A stretch of 51,374 nucleotides of DNA. Origin: Chitinophaga pinensis. GTDB taxonomy: Bacteria > Bacteroidota > Bacteroidia > Chitinophagales > Chitinophagaceae. The position numbers and the translations under genes were made by a program. Location: positions 1 through 51,374 of the forward strand of contig CAMAXV010000018.1 of NCBI GenBank assembly GCA_945862385.1, in the 5' to 3' direction. The notes under the pieces were generated by a model. It was not told where the DNA came from. It was given only the letters and a program-made list of their open reading frames with translations, and searched no databases. Shown piece after piece: positions 33,460-41,200 of the stretch (position 1 is the first letter of the stretch; each line of letters starts with the position of its first letter).

Positions 33460-35742
33460 CTAATTGAGTGATGGTTTTGAAATGGAATATGGAAATGAAG
33501 AAATTGCTGTTCCACGTTTTTTGTTTGGAACAGAAATCATGTTAAACTTAAGCACTCCGCCTTTTCTAATGTCAAAATGATTAATATAATTTTTGTTGTA
33601 AGGGGTTCCATTCAACAAAGCGCTTCCAATATAAACGTTGTCGGGTGCATTGTTGGGAGATTCAATGATAAACTTCTTGCCTTTCCCGAGATCAATGGTA
33701 ACCTTTTTAAACAAAGATGAACCGAAAATATATTCATTTGAACCCGGACAAACCGGATAAAAACCCATAGCGCTGAAAACATACCAAGCGCTAGTCTGTC
33801 CGTTGTCTTCGTCACCACAATAACCATCAGGTGTAGGTTTATAAAACCTATCCATCACTTTGCGCGTATAATACTGCGATTTCCAGGGTGCGCCGCAATA
33901 ATTATAAATGTATAACATGTGCTGGATGGGCTGGTTTCCGTGCGCATATTGCCCCATATTCATCACTTGCATTTCAACCATTTCATGGATAGTCTTTTTA
34001 TAATATGCGGTATCAAAAACAGGTGGCAATACAAATACACTGTCAAGCATCCTTTCAAGTTCCTTGCGCCCACCCATCATTCCCGCCAATCCTTCAAAAT
34101 CCTGAAAAACACTCCAGCTGTAATGCCAGCTGTTGCCTTCCACAAATTCAAAGCCCCAGCGAAAAGGATTAAACGCTGCCTCAAAAGACCCATCAGCCCT
34201 TCTTCCACGCATCAGGTTATGCCGGGGATCAAACAGGTTTTTATAATTTCCTGCCCTTTTTAAAAATGTATCCACTTCATGAGCAGGCCGCTTCAATGAA
34301 GCAGCAAGCTGCGCTATACAAAAATCGGCATAGGCATACTCAAGTGTCTTCGCAGCGCTCCCTCCATATACATCCACTGGAACATACCCCAGCTTATTAT
34401 AAGCTTCAGCACCATTGCGGCCAAGAGTATTGATGGGTCCTTCACCGCGTGTTCCTTTCAGGATTGCTTCGTACAAAGTTTGAATATCAAAACCCCTTAT
34501 GCCTTTCAGGTATGCGTCTGCAATGACGGAGGATGAATTGTTGCCAATCATACTTTTCTTGTGACCCGGACTGGCCCATTCCGGCAACCAGCCACTTTCC
34601 TTGTAGGTATTTACCAGCCCCTGCATCATCTGGCTGTTGATCTCTGGATATACCAGTGTGAGAAAGGGGAATAGCGACCTGAATGTATCCCAAAATCCTG
34701 TATCAGTAAACATGAAGCCCGATTCAACTTTTCCGTTGAATGGACTGTAATGCACCATCTGCTGACGGGCATCAAATTCATAGAATTTGCGCGGAAACAT
34801 CAGCATCCGGTATAGACAGGAATAAAATGTACGGAGTTGCTCTTCAGAACCTCCCTCCGCTTTTACCTTTATCAATTCCTTTTGCCAGATTTTTTTGGCA
34901 TCTGCACACACCCTGTCGAACCCTTTTCCCTCCATTTCACGATCAAGATTAAGCTGTGCCTGTTCAGGAGAAATAAAAGATGATGCCACACGCAGGTGAA
35001 CCTGCTCTTTGTTTCGGGTGGAAAATCCAACAACCGCCTGGGCATGTCCGCCAGTAAAAGTATTTGCTGAATTTCTTTGTAACTGATCATCAATAGTAAA
35101 GTGAACAGTGAATGATTTATCACATTCAATGACAAAATAGTTCCTGAAATTACCCGGGACTCCGCCCCTGTTCCGGGTTGTATAACCTATTATTTTATTT
35201 GCTGATGGTATGATTTCGATGGATGATCCCCTGTCAAATGCATCAATAAGGATGAAGCTGCTGTCTGCTTCCGGAAAGGTAAGCCGGAATGCTGCAGCCC
35301 GCTCTGTTGGTGCAATTTCTGTCTGCACCTGATCATCTGCCAGGTAAACACTGTAATAATAAGGCCTCGCCTCTTCTGCCTTATGTGAAAAAAAACTGCC
35401 TCGCTGCTCTTCCTGTAAACGCAGTTTCCCTGTCATGGGCATAATTGAAAACTGACCATAGTCTCCTATCCAGGGTGAGGGTTGGTGGGTTTGTTTGAAT
35501 CCGCGAATCCGGTCTGAAGCATACTGATACTGCCATCCGTTTCCGTTAGGTCCGGTTTGTGGTGTCCAGCAGTTCATACCCCAGGGTAATGCAATGGCAG
35601 GGTAGGTATTGCCATTGGAAAAGCCCACGCGTGAATCTGTTCCCATCAGTGGATTCACGAGCTCTTCAGGGTGAAAGGTTTCCTGCGCTGGTAATTGATT
35701 AGCAGTTAACAAAAAAAGTATATACCACAGTCTTTTCATCAT
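33460..35742 (-). CDS. Glycoside hydrolase family 92 (alpha-mannosidase family)
   Basis: The start at 35742 (MMKRLWYILFLLTANQLPAQ, a signal peptide) is chosen because a longer frame would run into the upstream gene. The 760-residue protein shows the GH92 layout: VNPLMGTDSRVGFSNGNTYP at the N-terminal beta-sandwich, DTGFWDTFRSLFPFLTLVYP, GWLPEWASPGHKKSMIGN and YCGDEDNGQTSAWYVFSAMG, then FYPVCPGSNEYIFGSSLFKK. GH92 enzymes are Ca-dependent exo-acting alpha-mannosidases. It is the seventh gene of the run, 10 bp after the Gfo/Idh/MocA gene. A second GH92 is at 48285-50666. Confidence 0.92.
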   Translation of the reverse strand: MMKRLWYILFLLTANQLPAQETFHPEELVNPLMGTDSRVGFSNGNTYPAIALPWGMNCWTPQTGPNGNGWQYQYASDRIRGFKQTHQPSPWIGDYGQFSIMPMTGKLRLQEEQRGSFFSHKAEEARPYYYSVYLADDQVQTEIAPTERAAAFRLTFPEADSSFILIDAFDRGSSIEIIPSANKIIGYTTRNRGGVPGNFRNYFVIECDKSFTVHFTIDDQLQRNSANTFTGGHAQAVVGFSTRNKEQVHLRVASSFISPEQAQLNLDREMEGKGFDRVCADAKKIWQKELIKVKAEGGSEEQLRTFYSCLYRMLMFPRKFYEFDARQQMVHYSPFNGKVESGFMFTDTGFWDTFRSLFPFLTLVYPEINSQMMQGLVNTYKESGWLPEWASPGHKKSMIGNNSSSVIADAYLKGIRGFDIQTLYEAILKGTRGEGPINTLGRNGAEAYNKLGYVPVDVYGGSAAKTLEYAYADFCIAQLAASLKRPAHEVDTFLKRAGNYKNLFDPRHNLMRGRRADGSFEAAFNPFRWGFEFVEGNSWHYSWSVFQDFEGLAGMMGGRKELERMLDSVFVLPPVFDTAYYKKTIHEMVEMQVMNMGQYAHGNQPIQHMLYIYNYCGAPWKSQYYTRKVMDRFYKPTPDGYCGDEDNGQTSAWYVFSAMGFYPVCPGSNEYIFGSSLFKKVTIDLGKGKKFIIESPNNAPDNVYIGSALLNGTPYNKNYINHFDIRKGGVLKFNMISVPNKKRGTAISSFPYSISKPSLN

Positions 35743-35752
35743 ATGGGATTCA

Positions 35753-37072
35753 TTAGGAAGGGAAAACAAAACCATTGTGATAAACCGGCTTGATTAACGC
35801 ATTGGCTGTTTTGTTATCAAAAGTGCCTTTGGCTGCATCCCAGTTAATCTTATCTCCCACCCGATAGGAAATGTTACCCATATGTGCATGCATGGCAACC
35901 AGCGCACCGGCTTGAATGGGACAAGCAAGTTCACTCAGATTGCCGTTTTTAATGACATCAACAAAATTTCTGGCATGGAGATCCAGGCCAACATCCACTT
36001 TTTCACGCAATGCAACTGGCTCAATTTTAATGGCATTCTTACTGCCATCAGGGATAACCTCCCAGTTGTTCCTGCTGACTACCAATGTACCATTTGTACC
36101 GATAAAAGCAATACCATGTCCACGTCCGTATTGGGATCCTGAAACCCCCATATAATGTTCCCAGGTATTGGTGAAATGTCCGTAATCATAAACCACGTGA
36201 AGGTAAGTGGGCGTTTCTCTGGCATCATCGGCAAATATCCTTTTACCACCTGATGCGGAAACCGACTTGGGTTCGCCTGCTTCCATTCCCCACAGCATGA
36301 TATCCATCAAATGCACACCCCAATCGCACATGAGTCCACCTGCATAATCCCAGAACCAACGAAACTCATAATGAAAGCGATTGGCATTAAAAGGTCTGCG
36401 TGCAGCGGGTCCTAGCCACATATTATAATCCACACCTGCTGGAACCTGTCCATCAGGAACTACCGGTAAAGGATCCGTTCCCCTGTACATCCAGGTCTTG
36501 GTGGTAACAATCCTTCCAAGTTTTCCTGATTTCACGTAGTCGATTGCTTCCTTAAAATGCTGCTGACTGCGCTGCCACTGGTTGACCTGAACCACCTTGC
36601 CTGACTTTTCAACTGCACGAACCATGGCTTTGGCTTCAGCTATGGAGTTGGCAACGGGTTTTTCAACATGCACATGTTTGCCGGCCGACAATGCGTCTGT
36701 TAGTTGCAGGCAATGCCAATGATCTGGTGTTGCCACTATAACCGCATCCAGATCTTTTAGCTCGAGCATTTTCCGATAGTCTTTATACAGGTGTGGAACA
36801 TCCACCCCAGCCTTCTTCAAATCCTCTTTTCTTCTTGTCAGCTGCGTCTCATCTACATCACAAAGTGCGATCAGGTTAACATCGCTGCATTTTAGGAATG
36901 CCCGTACATTGTTGAATCCCTGGTTACGCAAACCGATTAAGCCTACATTAACCCTGTCGCTCGGTGCCACTTTTTTTCTGGATGCCGCAGTCAATTCCAA
37001 TGGTAAAGCAGACATGCCAAAACCACCTGTCAGCAGGGCGGTATCTCTGATAAACGTTCTCCTGTTATGCAT
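35753..37072 (-). CDS. Tat-exported Gfo/Idh/MocA-family oxidoreductase
   Basis: A 439-residue protein beginning MHNRRTFIRDTALLTGGFGM, a Tat-type signal. The NAD(P)-binding Rossmann domain follows: VNVGLIGLRNQGFNNVRAFL, IALCDVDETQL, DAVIVATPDHWHCLQLTDAL and HVHVEKPVANSIAEAKAMV with the EKP motif. The C-terminal domain holds YNMWLGPAARRPFNANRFHY and WFWDYAGGLMCDWGVHLMDI, common in exported members. The family oxidises or reduces sugars, and the exported forms are thought to hold their cofactor tightly. It lies between GH105 and GH92 genes (20 and 10-bp gaps), suggesting a redox step on a released sugar. Confidence 0.9.
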   Translation of the reverse strand: MHNRRTFIRDTALLTGGFGMSALPLELTAASRKKVAPSDRVNVGLIGLRNQGFNNVRAFLKCSDVNLIALCDVDETQLTRRKEDLKKAGVDVPHLYKDYRKMLELKDLDAVIVATPDHWHCLQLTDALSAGKHVHVEKPVANSIAEAKAMVRAVEKSGKVVQVNQWQRSQQHFKEAIDYVKSGKLGRIVTTKTWMYRGTDPLPVVPDGQVPAGVDYNMWLGPAARRPFNANRFHYEFRWFWDYAGGLMCDWGVHLMDIMLWGMEAGEPKSVSASGGKRIFADDARETPTYLHVVYDYGHFTNTWEHYMGVSGSQYGRGHGIAFIGTNGTLVVSRNNWEVIPDGSKNAIKIEPVALREKVDVGLDLHARNFVDVIKNGNLSELACPIQAGALVAMHAHMGNISYRVGDKINWDAAKGTFDNKTANALIKPVYHNGFVFPS

Positions 37073-37092
37073 AACCGGTTTTATTTTGATTA

Positions 37093-38256
37093 TTATTTAT
37101 TAAACATATAGCTTTCAAAGGCCAGCCCGAACATGATCATTGAACCATACCCAAATCCGGTGCCTTCAGTTATTTTTCTTCCAAGATAATAGGCCTGATC
37201 ACCCACACAGGTTCCTCCGGAAACGCGTGTTGGTACCAGGTATGCTGTACCTTCCGGATTACGCATACTCAGCCTGCGCAGACCAGTATAAGCTTTTTCA
37301 GCCATGGGCAGATATGTTTTGGGCTGCACTACATGCAACTGAATTCCTTTGATAATGGCATAGGCAAACATGGCCGTACTGGAACTCTCCAGAAAATTTC
37401 CCCTGAGCGTAGGCAAGGTGACCAGCTGGTACCAGTGACCGGATTCCTGATTCTGAAAGGGTTCGATAGCTTTGATAAAATGCAGCAATGCTTTTCCCAG
37501 CGGTTTACTGAAACGAGAGCGTGGACCAACAGCTTCCAGTGCATCGGCGAGTGCCATGCCTACCCAGCCATTCCCCCTTGCCCAAATCTGGTCATTGCGG
37601 TGCGTTTGCTTATCTGGCCAGTTTTTCACACTGCATCCATCATCATAAAAAACACTGTCGGCATCCCAGCCATGAACCCATAGTCCTGACGATTTATCCA
37701 ATAATTTTTCATGGTGACTGTTGAACTGCTCGAGAAAATATGCTATGTATTTTTCATCTCCTGTCAGTTTATACATCTCAACCAAAAACATACTCAGCAT
37801 ATAAACTGTATCATCCCAGAGTTCCAGTGTTTCTGCACGGTGCGATACACCGCCATTAAATGTTCTTGGAATCTGCAGGTAATCAGCCAGTATACTTTCT
37901 GCCCATCGCTTAAATGAACTGTCTCCCGTTGTTCTGGCAAGGAAAACAATACCATGCGCCGAGGCCACAGCATTGGGGTGTCTGCCATTGGCAACCTGAC
38001 GGGAAACCTCCATCGCTTTTTGGATATAGCTGGCATACAGTGCCGGATTATTACCCCGCTTTTCTGCATGCAATTGCTTCAGCGCATGCAAAAAAGTTGC
38101 CTGGCCCCAGTCCCACTTATACTTCTCAGCCGGCATAAAAACCTCGCGGCCATGCTTTTCCAGTGAATCAACCCATGTTTTGGGTTGCGCATGAATTCCA
38201 GTGGCATGAAGCAGTAAAGAACCTACAATAATTAAATAATATTTTTTTATACTCAC
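37093..38256 (-). CDS. GH105-type unsaturated rhamnogalacturonyl hydrolase
   Basis: A 387-residue protein with a signal peptide (about 5-23) and a GTG start that overlaps the stop of the 1,933-residue gene as GTGA. The (alpha/alpha)6 barrel motifs are KWDWGQATFLHALKQLH (48 on), TLELWDDTVYMLSMFLVEMY with Asp148/149, DQIWARGNGWVGMALADAL (about 223-241) and SGTCVGDQAYYLG-like pieces near the end. The pattern fits GH105/GH88 unsaturated uronyl hydrolases acting on lyase products such as unsaturated rhamnogalacturonan or ulvan oligosaccharides. Substrate choice between them is not settled by sequence alone. It shares a clan-level fold with the GH88 at 4763-6022. Confidence 0.87.
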   Translation of the reverse strand: MSIKKYYLIIVGSLLLHATGIHAQPKTWVDSLEKHGREVFMPAEKYKWDWGQATFLHALKQLHAEKRGNNPALYASYIQKAMEVSRQVANGRHPNAVASAHGIVFLARTTGDSSFKRWAESILADYLQIPRTFNGGVSHRAETLELWDDTVYMLSMFLVEMYKLTGDEKYIAYFLEQFNSHHEKLLDKSSGLWVHGWDADSVFYDDGCSVKNWPDKQTHRNDQIWARGNGWVGMALADALEAVGPRSRFSKPLGKALLHFIKAIEPFQNQESGHWYQLVTLPTLRGNFLESSSTAMFAYAIIKGIQLHVVQPKTYLPMAEKAYTGLRRLSMRNPEGTAYLVPTRVSGGTCVGDQAYYLGRKITEGTGFGYGSMIMFGLAFESYMFNK

Positions 38257-41200
38257 CTGTATATGTATTTAAATTTTTTATCTATTTCTTTGCCGTCTAC
38301 CTGAAAAAGAAAATCTTCGGGCATCCGGAAAGGATTGTAATAAGCCAATCGCAGCTTTTTGTTCAGGTCAGCTTTGACTCCGAGCTTTCCTGCCTGCGTC
38401 TGAACAGCCACATCGATTATGCCATTGGTTAAAGTCAGATCAACCGCACTTCCCAATACCTGCCGGCGGAATGCTGCAAAATCCTGATCACCCTTTATAC
38501 CTTCCTGCACTTTCCACCACATAGCAATACCCAATTTTTTCCCTTCCGGATGTTGCAATGTTAGTCGCAAAGCTGCATTGTGTTTTAATTCAAAGTCTTC
38601 GCGGTTCGACGCAAACCTGAAACCGTCATTGTGCAGGGCAAACCGGTTCCCCGCGGCATTGTCCCACAACACACGAATAGCAATGGCTACATCTTCAAAA
38701 AGGGCAAAGAAGGTATTGGTGCTGTTCATCGCAACATGCTGACCAACAGCAGGCTTATTAATCCTGCTGTCACCCATCCACAGTTCGTCAAAATAATCTG
38801 GTAAAATAATGGTAGAATTCAGATAATCCCTGATAGCATTATGATCCTTATCGCCAGACACCAGCATAACAAATTCATTCCTGTTTTGTACAACCTGCTG
38901 GAAAGGCATCAGATGCCTGGTCTTATTCCAACCGCCATTGGCAGGATAACCGCGGGGCATAAGGTGTTTCATCTTTTCTCCCATGCCTGTTGAACCCCAG
39001 GTTCCATAATGGTCATCCCGACCCTCAGGAACATACACGATATTGGGCATGGCGGGGATGCGTGGACTATGAAGGTACACGATGAAAGACTTATCGTCCG
39101 GACTGTAATATTGATTAGATGAGCCGATGGAAAAATTTTTGCCATGGTAGTCGAATGCATAGGTGTGGGCAAGACTATCCCAGCGCTGCAAAATGAATTT
39201 ATCGTTCCTCCTCATGAGTTTCATTTGCTCCTTATCCAGTCCTCTTTCTTTCAAAATAGAAAAACAAACCTGGTGAAACAGCTGATCATTCCTGTTGTCG
39301 CCGCCTAAGAGGGGGTTCATGTAACGTGCTTCGAGTAAATCTTTTCCAAATACCCTGTTGTAATCCCTGCTGTGTGCTCCAGCCAGGTACCCACCCTGTT
39401 CATTGTAATGTGCCGCAATATCTGTGAGAAAAAACTGCAGTGCATCCTTTGCTTTTTGTCTGATAGCCACATCAGATGTAAACCTGCTTAGCAATAGCAA
39501 TGATTCGAGGTCAACACCTGAATAAGTTGGACTATCATACTCTCTGTTACCATAGTTGGCTACATGTTTCAACCATATATCAAAGGCCTTCCGGCCTTCT
39601 TCAACCACAGCTGGAAGCTGATAGGTTTCACCCAATGCAACCAGGTTCCATACACGCATCAGGTAAATGTTGGTATAGGAAATCCTGACGGGTTGTCGCC
39701 TCACCCCAACAAGTGCTTTCATAAACAGGTCATCAAGTGCTGCACGTGAAGCGTTTGTGAGTCTGTCATTGAAAAGGATTTTGATCAGTATGCCGTACTG
39801 CACACAAAACTCTACATTGTTACCATCACCTACATCGCCGCCTGTCTCCGTCCATCCCCAGTACATATTACCAAATGATGGCTTTGTGCTGTCTGTTATG
39901 ACCCTGGTTTTGACCTGTTCAATGGTTCGGATCAATTGCTCATCAGTAAACGATCTTGTATCCAATGCATCGAGCAAAAAAAGGAAACAATCCCTGACAC
40001 TCGTCGTAGGAATATTTTTTTGAAGTCCCTGCCACTGACTGTTTAGAATTTCTTTTCTTCGGGCAGGACTAGCCACCTGAGGTATACTGAAATTTTCTTT
40101 GGGTGATCTGGTCGGATAAATCCGTAAAAGCTTCACTCCATGATGAGGGATTGAAGCTGAAATCATTCCAGTATGATGTTCCACATCCTGCTGGATCCAA
40201 GCGTCCCTGATCCGCCAGGTTCCGTTCAATCCAATCCGGGAAAGATCCAGCGAAAAATGTCTTGAAACTTCATTGCCCCACCTGAAATAGGATGCCGGTG
40301 TCTTTCCATATTCGGCGGTATTGAATAGTCCTAACCCATACGAACCATCCTCCAGCTGCTTCAGCCAAACCTGGATACCATGTTCTTCGAGTACCATGCG
40401 GCCACCCTTACCCAGCGGATCCTGGTTAATGGCAATAACTTCAGCATTGGTCAGTAGATTCAGTGTAAAGGAGTCCAGTGACTCAATCGGACAACCGATG
40501 AGCATGGGAGCAGCCAACAGTGCGTAGAGGCTCACATGACTGTATTGCTCATCTGCAGTTAGCCGGGTAGGGTGCAACCCTGCACCAGTGCTCACATTGC
40601 CAACTATCATCATATCCGGATCAGGCCAGTGACCCGGACCGGTATAGGGATACCACTTGTCGAGTGAAAAGGTTGTTGTACAGAGACTGTTCCAGCTGTC
40701 GCGGATATCCGGACCAGTCCTGAACATCTGCGTGGTACGAACCCAGTCAGCTGCTTTTTCAAATGGTGCAGAATTGGAAATACTCAACGGGATATCCCTT
40801 CCCGAATACCGGAGGGCTTTGGCCATTCTTTCTGTGGAATTCACATCAATACGCCAGTCGTATTTCAGGAAATCTATACCCCAGGTAGCCATCTGTTTGG
40901 CATCAGCTTCTTCAAACCTGTTGGCGGCAATCCGCATAAAGGGTTGTCTGTTTTTGCTGATTAACGCGTGTGTTTCACCGCCTGAAGGGTAATCAGAAGA
41001 GCCACCGGGATAACCTGCATAAGTTGAGATATAAGGTGTGGAATACAAACCGACTTTTAATCCCATAGCATGTATTGTATCAACCATCGCTTTAAAATCC
41101 CTGAATTTTTCATTGGGTTGCAAAGCAAAATCCTTTCCTGAACGCACACCCTGCCAGGTATCGTCAATATTGATATAGCTCCAGCCAAAATTTGATAATC

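Noticed and set aside
35743-35775. GH92 start at 35775
   Set aside because: It would overlap the Gfo/Idh/MocA gene by 23 bp and bury the signal peptide; MMKRLW at 35742 puts the signal peptide at the N-terminus.
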